Source: Sinotaia quadrata
Lineage: Eukaryota > Mollusca > Gastropoda > Architaenioglossa > Viviparidae
NCBI GenBank assembly: GCA_028829895.1
Contig: CM054181.1
Span: 7,056,001-7,120,000 of the forward strand
DNA length: 64,000 nt
Direction of reading: 5' to 3'
Shown here: positions 21,244 through 33,986 of the stretch, in pieces
How the letters are laid out: each line of letters starts with the position of its first letter
Numbering within the stretch: position 1 is the first letter of the stretch
Notes under the pieces: model-generated
What the model was told of the DNA's origin: nothing
The model's database searches: none
What the model saw: only the letters and a program-made list of their open reading frames with translations
Position numbers and translations under genes: made by a program

Positions 21244-23209
21244 TTACATCAAGGTTTTTTTTGTAAGTCTAACGAACGTAATTATTACAGAGCTGAAAGA
21301 AAGCTTAGTGTTTCTATTTTCGTTAACTTGTAAGGAACTTTGCTCTCATCATATTAAAAGTTAAAACGTTAATTTTTTTTTTGGAGGGAGTAAAAATCCT
21401 AATTTGTAGAGTTTGTCAAAAGATTAATGGTACTAACTAAAACAAATGAGCGATAACGCTTTCAAGTTATGTCACGAATATGCTCCGACTTTATGTTCAA
21501 TTTATTCATCTTCAGTTACCAGCAGTTTTCATTCTAAAACTCAGACCTATCAAATCCCTACCGTCTGCGATAAAATCACGAGATACAAAATCCATTTTTT
21601 CCCCACATGTTCCAGATAAATCCCTTCAGTTGACATTCTGCTGTAAACTAAATTTTAATGAAAGATATCATTTAACAATATGACCCACGTTTTCACCAGC
21701 TCTTCCCCCCACCTCCCCTTAAACAGACCAGGAATGTTTTGTGCATCAAATTATTCAATCATCATTCGAGAACAAAAGGGAGAGAGAGAAAAAAAAAAGA
21801 GCTTTTTCCCCCTTGTAATGCCTGATGCGAAAATTGAGCGCCTTATTACAGAAGTTGATCAATAAGGAAGGGATTGTCTTGCTAGCAGATTCTCAGCCTG
21901 ACGGTCTTCTTATCTTCTTTTTCACCTGGCTGCCTGACAACGGTTAAGTTCCACTGACGCAGGTAGTTTCCACGGACTTGTTTTGAGTTGGGCGTGGTCC
22001 AGAATACTTATCATCGATTTATCCGTTTCTTTGTTGAATTTTTCTCGATGCTTCGTTCTCTTTTCGTTTCTTCATTTTTCATTTCACTCTTCCCGTCTGT
22101 GTATTATCAATGTTATCATTATTTTATTATATACAGTCGATTGTTCAACATACCGAATGGTTATAAATAATTAGAGAAAAAACTTATCATTTGAAAACGC
22201 TTTTAATTAACGTGTCTTTCAAACGTAGCAGCCACTGTAATGCTTTTGTTCACTTTCCATTAGATTTATTTCAATTTCAACCGTAAACAAAACTACGTCA
22301 TTTCAATCGATACTGTTATTATTTTTTCATTTCGTTCCTATTTTAAAAATCTGTCTCTTTCTCGATCATCAGTTGTATTCAATTTAATTTGTTCAAACCT
22401 TTCTCTTTCCTAATAATTATTTTGTTTACATGTTTAATGTGCGTCTCACGCACGCACACACTAATTAACTCGCAGTGCCTCATATTCAGTTTATTTATTT
22501 TTTTATCCTTAATGGTCAAACCTTCCTAAAATGCAATGTCCAACATTTAGTTTATTTTTCATATTAAAGCGGCTAGGCCATCCTTCAATAACTTTTGCTT
22601 GTGGTAAAACGTTTTGTGACTTTGTCCTGTGTAAAGCGTATTTTACTATGTCTGTATAATTAATATAGGCCAAATAATTTGGAGTTGTCTATCTTTCTGT
22701 GCAGGACACACTTGACATTTATTTATGTCTATCGTAAAGTCTTCATTTAGCTTTCTTGCATCACTTGTATGTTGTACTTATTTCTAAATAAAAATAATTT
22801 ATGCCTGTCGTATTTTTTTAAGATGTCTCTACGTATGATTTCTTTTTTATTAATCTTCTCAGCTCTCTTCTTTATGCCTGTCTTTCATTGTACAAGTATT
22901 ACTTACCTATATACTTTATACTGGTTTGTCTCCCTTTGTATGTCTGATATATGTATAGGTCTCAACAACTTTCTGTTGTATATAATTTTCTCTTTCTTCT
23001 TAAATTGTCCCTACAGTGTATTCTTTTCGCCCTCTATTCATTGCTTTCACTACCTCCCCTTCCATCCTTCTATACATTTGTCTCCTGTCACTTTTCTAGC
23101 GAGTTTATCTTACAGTTCTCCTTCATCAGAATGTGCCTGTGCCATGTCTGTACCACCACCTTTTGATTACTGTCTAGCCTAACTTCTTTTAAGGACTGTC
23201 GCGCATAAT
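21241..23209. other. AT-rich unique DNA, no gene recognised
   Basis: About 2 kb with many T-rich stretches. The longest frame (22769-23182) is hydrophobic only because of its T-rich composition and resembles no family. Confidence 0.5.
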
Positions 23210-23775
23210 CTTTACATCGGTATTTTTCAGCTGTAATGACTAAAAAAAAAGTATTATGCTTCTTTCAAACGTAACAACTATCGCACGCTATTTTTCAGTC
23301 GTAATGATTCTCGCCTGATATCTTTTAATTGTAACGGCTATCGCTCAATATTTCAGTCGTAATGATTGTCGCCTGATATCTTTTAATTGTAACGGCTATC
23401 GCTCAATATTTCAGTCGTAATGATTGTCGCCTGATATCTTTTAACTGTAACGGCTATCGCTCAGTATTTCAGTCGTAATGATTGTCACCTGATTTCTTTT
23501 AATTGTAACGGCTATCGCTCAATATTTCAGTCGTAATGATTGTCGCCTGATTTCTTTTAATTGTAACGGCTATCGCTCAGTATTTCAGTCGTAATGATTG
23601 TCGCCTGATATCTTTTAATTGTAACGGCTATCGCTCAATATTTCAGTCGTAATGATTGTCGCCTGATATCTTATAATTGTAACGGCTATCGCTCAATATT
23701 TCAGTCGTAATGATTGTCACCTGATTTTAATTTTAACGGCTATCGCTCAATATTTCAGTCATAATGATTATTTTT
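23210..23775. repeat. 58-bp minisatellite, about 9 copies
   Basis: The unit contains CAGTCGTAATGATTGTCGCC and TTGTAACGGCTATCGCTCA. Starts at 23300, 23358, 23416 and onward; the first and last copies are truncated or decayed. Confidence 0.95.
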
Positions 23776-23892
23776 CTGTCGTAATGATTAGAATCACTAT
23801 CTTCCTGTTATATAAATATCACACATTTTATTTCCCTCACAATAACTATCGCACATCATCTTTCTATATCACAATGGCTAGAAAACATTTTT

Positions 23893-24116
23893 ATTTTTGT
23901 CGTAATAGCAGTATTCTAGCAGAGATCTATTTTTGTCGTAATAGCAGTATTCTAGCAGAGATCTATTTTTGTCGTAATAGCAGTATTCTAGCAGAGATCT
24001 ATTTTTGTCGTAATAGCAGTATTCTAGCAGAGATCTATTTTTGTCGTAATAGCAGTATTCTAGCAGAGATCTATTTTTGTCGTAATAACAGTATTCTAGC
24101 AGAGATCTATTTTTGA
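23893..24116. repeat. 36-bp minisatellite, 6 copies
   Basis: Unit TTTTTGTCGTAATAGCAGTA plus TTCTAGCAGAGATCTA. Nearly perfect, with one GCA to ACA change in the last copy. The GTCGTAAT word is shared with the preceding 58-bp array. Confidence 0.96.
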
Positions 24117-24159
24117 GGAAAAATTCATGCGTATGTGGTTTAAGGATAGAATTACTTTT

Positions 24160-24462
24160 ACATTAGTCTGTTTCCTGTTGGTAACATATATGGCTTAAGG
24201 GTAGTACTGTTACAATAGTCTTGTTGGTAACATATATGGCTTAAGGGTAGCACTGTTACAATAGTCTTGTTGGTAACATATATGGCTTAAGGGTAGTACT
24301 GTTACAATAGTCTTGTTGGTAACATATATGGCTTAACGGTAGTACTGTTACAATAGTCTTGTTGGTAACATATATGGCTTAAGGGTAGTACTGTTACAAT
24401 AGTCTTGTTGGTAACATATATGGCTTAAGGGTAGTACTGTTACAATAGTCTTGTTGGTAACT
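24160..24462. repeat. 46-bp minisatellite, 6 copies
   Basis: Unit GGTAACATATATGGCTTAAG plus GGTAGTACTGTTACAATAG, starting at 24180, 24226, 24272, 24318, 24364 and 24410. Confidence 0.96.
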
Positions 24463-24722
24463 CGTGAAAGCAAAAGACTGAGTCGGTTAGTGTGTACGTG
24501 TATGTGTGCGCATGTGTGATGGTGTGTAAAAAGATATGGTCCTTTACTAGTGCTAGATCAAGGTATTTCTGCTTTAGACAGCATGCAGAATGACCAACAG
24601 TATAATAAAAAAAAAGTTACTTACGACTATTTAAATAATTAGCATGATATTTTTTATTTATATCCCCTCCCCTCCCCCTTACTGCAAAGCGTATTTTCTA
24701 AAGGACATTTTTCGCAATCAAC

Positions 24723-24880
24723 TGACGTCAGATGAGTTCCTGCCCACCCTGTGATTCTTGCAATACGTCACACAAGTGGCCTATTTAAGCCACGCCACAG
24801 GTTTCAAAGCGCGTTACAAGTGACGTCACTGCGTTCGACAATCCCACGGAGAGGGAGTGTTGCTCGAACAAATGCAAATG
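24723..24880. promoter_or_regulatory. Candidate regulatory cluster: two CRE palindromes, half-site and octamer
   Basis: TGACGTCA occurs at 24723-24730 and 24821-24828, with TACGTCAC at about 24764, a TATA-like CTATTTAAG at 24781, and the POU octamer ATGCAAAT at 24872-24879. CREB/ATF proteins bind TGACGTCA and POU factors bind the octamer in animals. Function here is inferred from motif density only. Confidence 0.4.
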
Positions 24881-24884
24881 AACG

Positions 24885-24962
24885 GGGTGAGTCTCGAACC
24901 CCACCCCACCTAAAGATTCCCACACGATAGTCTAGTGCTTTGACATTTTTTGATTACCCAAC
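24885..24962 (-). repeat. tRNA-like / SINE-like remnant
   Basis: The minus strand has a B-box-like GGTTCGAGACT (24900-24890) and, upstream, AAAGCACTAGACTATCGTG, which resembles the D-arm to anticodon-arm part of tRNA-derived SINEs. The stems do not pair fully, so it is a degenerate element rather than a functional tRNA gene. Confidence 0.35.
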
Positions 24963-26289
24963 AAAAGTCGTGAAACCAAAAGAGCTAATTCCAAAATTTC
25001 AAAGACGCTTCTTTAACAAATAAGAAATAAATTTTAAACAAATCAAAGTTGAGTTTGGTTTCCGAAAACCTACAAATTAAAATGCTTTAAAAAGAAAAGC
25101 AAATTAGGGAACTCGACTTTACATCACATACTGTTCAAAGTGAATATTTCTTCCTACGCGAACGAACAGGAAGAAATCCCAACTGAACCGACGAAGATTG
25201 CGGTTACTTAAAAGAGACACGTTTTTGTTTCTATGGAAACTGAGATCCCGTCTGAAGAGAAGGAGAGAGGGGCGGCAAGTGAAATGGGAGCCTTCCCGGG
25301 GTAGCGCGCCCGCCATGTCTATGAAGACCTGTGTGTGTTTTGCATTCAGCTGTCAGATATGTGATCTCCTTTGTCATCACCCTCCGTTCCCACACTTTAA
25401 AAAAATAAATTAAAAAAAAAAAAGAAAGCCTGCCATGCTGAAGCATTATTTCTAGTGTGCCCAGGTATGGTGTCAATATCTATGGTCCTTGCCTGTCTGC
25501 TCAATGCTTAGCTTTCGCTTTTGACTTTCGACCAGACCGCTACGATGGAGAGTTTTCCAACTTCAGCCACAAAAGAGTAACAGTCTGACATAGCCGGGTT
25601 ATTATGCCCCTTTGTTCTAAGCTACAAAAGGTACGACTGACGTAGACTGTAAAACGATTCGTTAGACATAGCGGCAAACACGTACGTACGCCTGTTGGTG
25701 GAAGTCCTAAACCAAGTCTTTCGTTGCAACTGACAACCACGTGTGCGGATTTATCGCGCGCTAAATTCAATTTTGCACAGGATCAGTTGTATCCAGATTT
25801 ACAACTGCACGGCAAGAGAAATGGTTGGCGACTCTATGCAGCAATTGACTCTTTCATAAAAATCAGTTTAGTCATGAGTGCATAAGAAGTTAATCACTAT
25901 AAAGAGAGGGAGGGGAAGAGCACAGTTTTTTTTTGTTTTTAAGAGAGCGAAAGAAAATGCTTAACATTAATAATTAATTAGATCATTGCCAATCAAATGT
26001 GTGACACTTGATTACACTTCAATGAACAAAAATCTACTCATTCTCAAAAAGTAAAATAATTCCTTTGAATAATAAGCAAAGTTGGCTTAATAACACTGTA
26101 CCCATAAGTCTTAATGGTAAACCATCAATGTGCCGATTAATAATATTAAATAACCAGAACCATTCTCCTGAACATCTTATTCCAACGGCAACCCCACCAC
26201 CCACCCATTCTTTCGCGGCAGAAACCAGAGAAATTATCATCATGCTTTACTGTGTATGAGAGAAGCATGTACCTGTCAGGAGTCTGCAA
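24963..26289. other. No gene recognised
   Basis: Mixed-composition unique DNA. Short open frames around 25119-25476 and 25540-25770 have no family resemblance. Confidence 0.5.
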
Positions 26290-26446
26290 GTTTTACTGGC
26301 CTGCAGGAACACGTTCAAATGGTGCTGTGTGAGGTATGGATTGCGGAGTCGCGTCTTGTGACGTAACAAAGCAACGTTCAAATGGTGCTGTGTGAAGTAT
26401 GGACTGCGGAGTCGCGTCTTGTGACGTAACAAAGCAACGTTCAAGG
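26290..26446. repeat. 63-bp repeat, about 2.3 copies
   Basis: The unit contains ACGTTCAAATGGTGCTGTGT and GCGGAGTCGCGTCTTGTGAC. Copies differ by a few substitutions. Confidence 0.9.
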
Positions 26447-27749
26447 GCACTACTTAGGCATGTAAGTCGCTTATGAGATTAACCCCTCCTCGACCAACCA
26501 CTCATGCTACTTATTTGGAAAATCGTAATAAAAAAAAAAAAGCAGTGCCGCAAAGAATTCCAAAAAAGTTTTGATTAATAAGATTCATATTGAGTGCTAT
26601 TTGTCGGCAAACTACAGTTGAAGAAGACAACCATTCTTATTTTTTCATGCTGGCACACTTGCGTTAGTTTATTTTTCTTTTCTTTTTTACATCATCGCGC
26701 TGAAATAGGACACCCCACCCCCACGGCCCCACCCCGTCTGTAACTGCCACATCATGTGTTGTATGCCGCTTAAACAGATTTAAGAACGTTATAAAATTGA
26801 ACTTTTCTTTCATTAGGCCTACTAGATTTCTCACAACTGACTGACGTTTCTAAAGATTATAATCTTTAAAAAGAAATAAGCAGAAACCAGATGTAGCATG
26901 GCATTACTATATACATTAGTTAGTTGTCTGAAGGTACAAAGTGTCAGCGCACGCACGCTAACACACTAACCAATATATCTATTCCATCACAGCAGAAAAA
27001 CACAATGCCAAATTAAGAACATATTTACTTCCATTGATTTCCATAATATCCCTCACCAGCCGATAACTTTCTGTTATAGAACTGTTCTTGGAAAATTAAA
27101 ACTAAAGTATACAGTTTAATTAATCAGTACATTTAATTAGTTCCACTAATCAACCAGTCAGTTTCCCTCTAATATCGCCTGACCTTGCCATGTAACTGAC
27201 GTAGTCAACGAGTATAGTCAATCATAAATGCGCGCGCGCGTGCGCGCACACACACACATACACATTCATTCGATTACCTTCGCCGCCTCGTCCAATGCCT
27301 ACAGCTAACGCACACATACAGGGCTAACCTCCCCTTGTAGTGCCGACAGAGACAAAACTCAAGACAGCAAAGTGATTCGACGCACGAGTCGATGATCACG
27401 ACAGAGCCAGGGACTGCCACACGGCCAGCACATGTATGTGACAGGCTTGACTTCCAAGAAAAGGCAACTGGGTCGAGATTCAAGAAGAATATAACGTAAT
27501 TACTCTTCAAGTCGCTCTGACAGCGCTGAATTACCAAATTATGATTTAGCTGTTTCAGACGAAGAAGCTGCGTAGAGTTACCGTTCGTGCGAATGCTCCG
27601 GCTGTCATTGTTTTAATGGATGAAAGCAGACGACTGCAGAAATAGAAAACTATTACCAGGAGAGTAGAATTACGGTGTAAGGTTTCGCTTTTGATGAAGG
27701 CTCGTGTTCTCTCACGAACTTTGCAAACTGTTGAGAGGAAAGGAGAAAG
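26447..27749. other. No gene recognised; short CG/CA tract
   Basis: Unique DNA with a (CG)n/(CA)n run at about 27230-27262. No recognisable product. Confidence 0.5.
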
Positions 27750-27817
27750 GGAGGGGTCCATAGCTTTCACCAAATTTTCAAAGGGGTCCGTGACTCAGAA
27801 AAGGTTAAGAACCACTG
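27750..27817 (-). mobile_element. Terminal fragment of a hAT (Charlie-like) DNA transposon
   Basis: On the minus strand from 27817 the sequence reads CAGTGGTTCTTAACCTTTTC, then CGGACCCCTTTGAAAATTTG. This is the characteristic terminal inverted repeat and subterminal sequence of hAT-Charlie elements. The other terminus and the 8-bp target duplication were not found nearby, so it is a partial or very diverged copy. Confidence 0.7.
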
Positions 27818-29750
27818 TATAGTATTATGGTGTGGGAAAATGTTCATCGCACGGCCGAGAGTCAGAGTTACACAGTGAAGGAACAACTAACACTAAGTAC
27901 GTGTACAACCGAAAGAATTGACCACAACACTGGACGAGACCCGTCCCTCTCCCACCCCCACGAACACACCACCACTGAAAGGTTCCTTCGGAGTGAGCTA
28001 GACATCAATTTCCATTAGCATATATGGCTCATATATAGCTCATTCTCTGGGCAAGTTGCCATTTTGTGACATGAAGTGGAAAAAATAAAGTGGACTAAAT
28101 CTAATTATGTTAAAAGTCTGCAACAAGACCTAATGTTCACATTTTAAAAAAAATGAAAAAGAAAAATTATAAAAATGTTGATGATATAGAAATTGAAATA
28201 CGTAAAATTCATATGTTTGTAAAATTTACCAGAAAAAATTAAAATAAGCGATATAATTATCTCATTACAACGAATATATTTTCTTTATTAACCTAAATTT
28301 TTAATTTAATCTGGATACGTTTTAATTTAAAATAAGGTATAAAACCGTAACGTCACAACGAGGAAACCATATTAACAAAAAAATTATCAGCAATCACAAA
28401 ATAAGCTCTATTTTTCTCAACTAAACATAAAACGGGCTAAGTTATTATGCTGCAAAGATAATTTTAAGTAACAAAGTATTTATTTAAATATACCTTAAAA
28501 ATATTTATAACAATAAGTCTAATCGCGGTATTTCTGTTGTTGAATGTAGTTCACAGACTTGTCTACCTTTACTCGCTTAGGTTTAAAACATACACACAGC
28601 TATACGAAACTTAAATGCAAAAGAAACCACAAGGATATGTACATAAATAAGTAAGCTATTTACGAAGTTAATCATTTAATAAAAAATATATCGAGATCAG
28701 AAATCTTAGCTGTTTTGAAACATCGAAAATTTTCCAGCCTTTCCTTTGCAACCATGTTATCTGAATGGGAAATAAAGTTATTTTTCTTATTTGGTATTTA
28801 AACTCATCAAACCAAGACAAAATGACGTGAGAGTTATCTTTCCGGAATATGGAATATTGAAAAATGTTAAATAGTAGTTCGCTTTATTATCGGTATTATT
28901 TTATATATACAAATTTATTAATTCTGTGGTAGCGTGTTAAAAAGGAAACGAAGTCAAATTAGTATTCCTGAAGCTGAATATTTCTGAATATAATAAATAA
29001 ATTTGAAAAACATTGGCTATGAATACATCCGGTATACGAACTATTTAAAAACCACATGGTGCTTTTGTCTGACCTATCATTCTTTGGTAAAAGAATAAAA
29101 GTTCTGGATCAGATTTTTGTAGAAACTAAGTGTTACAAAGAATATGCCTTTTTAAACCATTATTTCTTCACAAAAATGACCGTTTGCAGAAAAAATGAAT
29201 ATTGAATGTTGCTTTAATTTATTATGGCTTCAATGAAAACCTTCATACGGTAAGTTTATTGAATTATTTATAACAAACAATGAAAAGTTAAGAAATTTGA
29301 TAGGTGCAACCATGTAACAAAGAGAGAGCTGCTATTTTTCAGTTCAGAACCAATTTATATTACAAGTAATTACAAAATAAATAAACACTTATTCACGCAA
29401 CCATCTTATGTATCTCTCCATCAATTTTGAACATATAGAATATAAACACATGATATTTCAATACTTTATTTTTAAGAAAACACATTTCAAATGGACCCAC
29501 CCTTTGTAGCACATTTCTCTAGACTCTAGAGAATGAGCCATATAATTTTTAAATTCCAATTTGTGAATTCGAATATTTTTCTTTCTATGAAATAATTCGT
29601 GCATATATATTAAAATATTTGAGTGTTGCTGTAACAAGGCTGCCGGCCACTAAGCCTGTAAGCCTTTGTATTAGCAAACCTATCAATCACGAAAAAACAC
29701 GCATGCGCGCACATACGCACACACACACTCACACACAATATGCGAGTAGG
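27818..29750. other. Very AT-rich DNA, no gene recognised
   Basis: From about 28020 to 29600 the DNA is markedly AT-rich and free of minisatellites. No reading frame of note. Confidence 0.55.
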
Positions 29751-29754
29751 TTGC

Positions 29755-30185
29755 TTTACAAAAACGTATGGCAACACAATACAATCCCCGTTTGCTGTGA
29801 CAAAAATGTATGGCAACACAATACAATCCCCGTTTGCTGTGACAAAAATGTATGGCAACACAATACAATCCCCGTTTGCTGTGACAAAAATGTATGGCAG
29901 CAACACAATACAATCCCCGTTTGCTGTGACAAAAATGTATGGCAACACAATACAATCCCCGTTTGCTGTGACAAAAATGTATGGCAACAATACAATCCCC
30001 GTTTGCTGTGACAAAAATATATCGCAACACAATACAATCCCCGTTTGCTGTGACAAAAATGTATGGCAACAATACAATCCCCGTTTGCTGTGACAAAAAT
30101 ATATCGCAACACAATACAATCCCCGTTTGCTGTGACAAAAATGTATGGCAACACAATACAATCCCCGTTTGCTGTGACAAAAATG
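29755..30185. repeat. 42-bp minisatellite, 10 copies with length variants
   Basis: The unit contains ATGTATGGCAACACAATACA and ATCCCCGTTTGCTGTGACAA. Some copies lack or add a CAA or ACA triplet (GGCAACAATAC, GGCAGCAACAC), and ATATATCGC variants recur at two positions. Several frames on both strands are open; these are artefacts. Confidence 0.96.
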
Positions 30186-31169
30186 ACGAGTGACTTTAGC
30201 ACGTATATGTAATCCAGTGTTGTCCTCAGGCAAGCAGACGCGTAATTTCGTTTCAGCATGTTAAGCACATATGCACAAATTTGCCAGGTAATGTTCACTC
30301 TCGAATAGAATATATACTTAGCCAAACTGGAACCAAATACTGTAGACACCTCATTAAGGATAAGAACACAACAATTGAATACAATTATTGTTGACGCCTT
30401 TGCAAGGGTCGTAACCATTCCTAGATGACTGCAGTTTAAGAAATTACATGATAACGTCTCCCTGTTGTCACTAATAATTGATTATAAACATGTATATGTC
30501 TTAACTAGTCCAATGTTATATGTACAGTGTAGAAATGAAGTTTGAAAATCCTACGAACAAACTATTTTGAATCAAAAATGTTTTTACAGTAGAAATCACC
30601 TGCATATTCCTACTTGGGTAATGTTTCGTTCCAGAATGGTTAACAGTCAAAGCAAATGCTCATCATGTTCTTTAAATAAATGCAAAAGGTAGAGTTGAAA
30701 TCAGGCATTTTCAGTCAGGGACACTTGACAAGAGATGTAATCGACAGAGATATTGTCATTATAATGACATCTCTTAAATCTACATATTAGGTTAAAAATT
30801 AAGGGAAAGAAAACCCACTTGCTGCTGCTTTCCCTGCTGTCAATAAATAAATTTAAAAAAAGAAAGAAGGCAGAACACTCCTGACAAACTTGGGTGAAGT
30901 ATTCCACTAACCCTTTCACTCAATCCATTAAAATAATTAAAAGTTAACCCCCTAAGAAAGAACCCTTTCTTAAAATTGAAATAACAGTTTATGCGCGCTG
31001 TTATTGTCAAGATTAGTCATGTCAATATTGAGTTCCTGATGTTTCGTATTATGTTATTTTAAGCACTGCCCGCACTACGTAATTATGTCAATACTGAGTA
31101 CCTGCAGTTATATATGTTAAGTACTGCCCGCACTACTTATGTCGAAGCAAGTGGTATGTACTTTGAGAA
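30186..31169. other. No gene recognised
   Basis: Unique AT-rich DNA. A small duplication (GTACTGCCCGCACTAC type) lies at about 31060-31140. Confidence 0.5.
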
Positions 31170-31414
31170 TCACTTAAGAGATAACAGACATGTACCCTCG
31201 GAAACAATCAAGAGACAAGAGGCATACAATGTTAAAACCACTTAATCAAGAGATAACAGGTATACACTGCCAGAAACATTTAATCAACAAAAAAGAGGTA
31301 TGCAATGTTAGAAGTACTTAAGATAACAGGTATACGTTGCCTGAAACATTTAATGAAGAAGTGAAAAGTGTGCACTGCTAGAACCATTTAATCATGGAGA
31401 GGGTAATAGGTACA
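31170..31414. repeat. Decayed repeat ancestral to the next array
   Basis: Diverged copies of AAGAGATAACAGGTATACACTG..AGAAACATTTAATCAA. Confidence 0.7.
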
Positions 31415-31700
31415 CACAATGCCAGGACAAATCAACCATGGAGAAGGTAATAGGTACACACTACCAGGACAAATCAACCATGGAGAAGGTAATAGGTACA
31501 CACTGCCAGGACAAATCTACCATGGAGAAGGTAATAGGTACACACTGCCAGGACAAATCAACCATGGAGAAGGTAATAGGTACACACTGCCAGGACAAAT
31601 CAACCATGGAGAAGGTAATAGCTACACACTGCCAGGACAAATCAACCATGGAGAAGGTAATAGGTACACACTACCAGGACAAATCAACCATAGAGAGGAA
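31415..31700. repeat. 42-bp minisatellite, 7 copies
   Basis: Unit GGTAATAGGTACACACTGCC plus AGGACAAATCAACCATGGAG. Few substitutions; both coding frames on the plus strand stay open. Confidence 0.96.
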
Positions 31701-31753
31701 ACGCGAACATGCAATAACGCTTCTGTGCTTTTTGTGTTATTGAAGAGAGTACA

Positions 31754-31985
31754 GGTAATATTTAGCATTTCTATTCGTTCTGTGTTTAGCATATTCTAAA
31801 TCAATTCCAAAATAGGTGGGCAGCGTTGTTTTGTAAAATCATGGCCTACTCGCTGTCCCAACCTGAACTGGTAATATTTAGCATTTCTATTCGTTCTGTG
31901 TTTAGCATATTCTAAATCAATTCCAAAATAGGTGGGCAGCGTTGTTTTGTAAAATCATGGCCTACTCGCTGTCCCAACCTGAACT
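31754..31985. repeat. Perfect 116-bp tandem duplication
   Basis: The copies 31754-31869 and 31870-31985 look identical, beginning GGTAATATTTAGC and ending CCCAACCTGAACT. Confidence 0.96.
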
Positions 31986-33413
31986 GCCTGTCAGAGACAT
32001 GAACACATGGACACCTTCCAACCTTCTCATATTCCACCCCACTCCTCTTTCAGCTGCGAAAACAAACTGAATGTTTTCTTGACCTTAATATGTATGCTTG
32101 ACTTATGTGTGAGTTCATATGGTATTTTCTTTCCCACTCTCTTTTAAATAAAATAAAAGCAATGGCTTGGTGGGATGGGTGGGGGAGTCCCACCGGACCT
32201 TATGATTAGATCTTTCTTCTTTTTTTTTTTTAATGCACACATTTCAGTGATTGAATTTTGGAGAAGAGGTACGTTTAAAAAACACATCGTCGTTGTAGTC
32301 ATCATCATTGTAGTTATCACAAAATTTCGATTAAATAATCATTCGCTATATACTGTCACGTTTCTGGGCGGTCTAGCCTTCAATTTTCTTCAAGTCTTGT
32401 ACGAAACCGATATTTATGTCCTGGTAATCTCTGACTCCCCTCATGTCATCTCCTGTTAATTGTAAATTGTTACTTTGAAGGATTTACTAATATATGTGTA
32501 AAATCCTGTTAATTGTAAATTGTTATTTTGAACGATTTCTAATATATGTGTTGTATTCCTGTTAATGTATAATAGTCTTTTATTTTATTTTTTTCAAGCC
32601 GTTTTCCAGCTTATTTCACAATTGTTAGTTTGTAGGAAGTTTTAAAAGAAAAAAAATGTTGTTGTAATCCTGTTCATTGACAACATTACAACTGTCATTT
32701 TAAAAGTATAGTTGTCTCGTAATCCAAAGCACTTCAAATGACGCTCGAGAGTGACGGTTATCGTGCTATGTGCTTACAAATGTCATTAAAACTATTTTCG
32801 TGACGTCATCGCAGTTTATTTAGTCATGCGGAAAGAATGTATCAAGTAGCACATTCTGTCTAACATTTTTTTTTTAATTTAAAAAAAATCAACAGCCCTG
32901 AATGTGATCTTAAAAATCTTTGAGGTCACAATCAGGAAATTAATTAGTATGTAAGTAACGAGGACAAACTGTAAGCCATATCTTAATCCAGAAATACAGA
33001 AAAAGATGAGCAAGCTGTTTCAATGTGGTTACCAAGCATCGAAGTATTAAGTCGTTCCGTAACCCAGGCTACATTAAGTGTGAGTGTATTTATTAGAACC
33101 ATTGCTACATAGTATATAGCCGAACAAAGCGGTACCGTTCACCAGATGACGTCACAACTCAAGCAACTAGAAACAGACTAACTTGAAACGGCGGTGGCTC
33201 AGAATGGAAGCAATTACAAATGAACAGGGAACAGTAACTCTAATTTACTTAATCCGGTCCACGTGCTTGTGCACTTGCTGCATCGCATGCGCACGCACGC
33301 ACAGATAAATAACTACGCGCACAATGCTAGGATTTGCTAAGTTTATCAGAACATGTTTAATGCGAGGATAAAGACACCACTAAGGTACACACGAAAAATA
33401 CAACGCTAATGGC
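31986..33413. other. No gene recognised; two CRE palindromes
   Basis: Unique DNA. TGACGTCA lies at 32801-32808 and 33147-33154. A short duplication (CCTGTTAATTGTAAATTGTT) lies at about 32452-32530. Confidence 0.5.
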
Positions 33414-33653
33414 GGGGGGGGGGGGGATGTTCGTGTTCCTCACTTTTGGACCTAAATACAAAAAACACGTTTCTACGGCTAGACACAGTACCTGTGATTG
33501 AGAGAGAGAGAGAAGGATAGTATGAGGAAGACAAACAGAGAGAGGCAATAAAGAAAAAAGAATAATAACTTGTCCAATATTGTCTGCGCGCACATGTGTA
33601 TATTATATATGTATGACCTAGACATAATGTGCATAAAAGTGCGTGAGTATATT

Positions 33654-33684
<31 letters not shown>

Positions 33685-33915
33685 AACAGAGTAAAGAAAG
33701 GGAAAGATATATGAACGTGGGTAGTGGTATTCATGTGTTGGTTGTTTTGTATATATGTGTGCACACATGAAGTAGAGAGAGAGAAAGAGGGAGAGAAGCA
33801 GAGTATAGAAAGAGAAAGAGAGAAAGAGAGTGAGAGAAGAAGAAAGATATATGAACTTGAGTGGTGTTCATGTATTTGTTGTTTTATATGTGTGTGCACA
33901 AATGAAGTAGAGGGA

Positions 33916-33986
<71 letters not shown>

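Noticed and set aside
22769..23182. Hydrophobic 137-residue frame like a membrane protein
   Set aside because: T-rich DNA gives Phe/Leu/Ser-rich translations; no conserved motif and no splice or start context.
29610..30418. Several 117-220-residue Cys-containing repeat frames
   Set aside because: Four frames on both strands read the same 42-bp repeat; none has non-repeat coding character.
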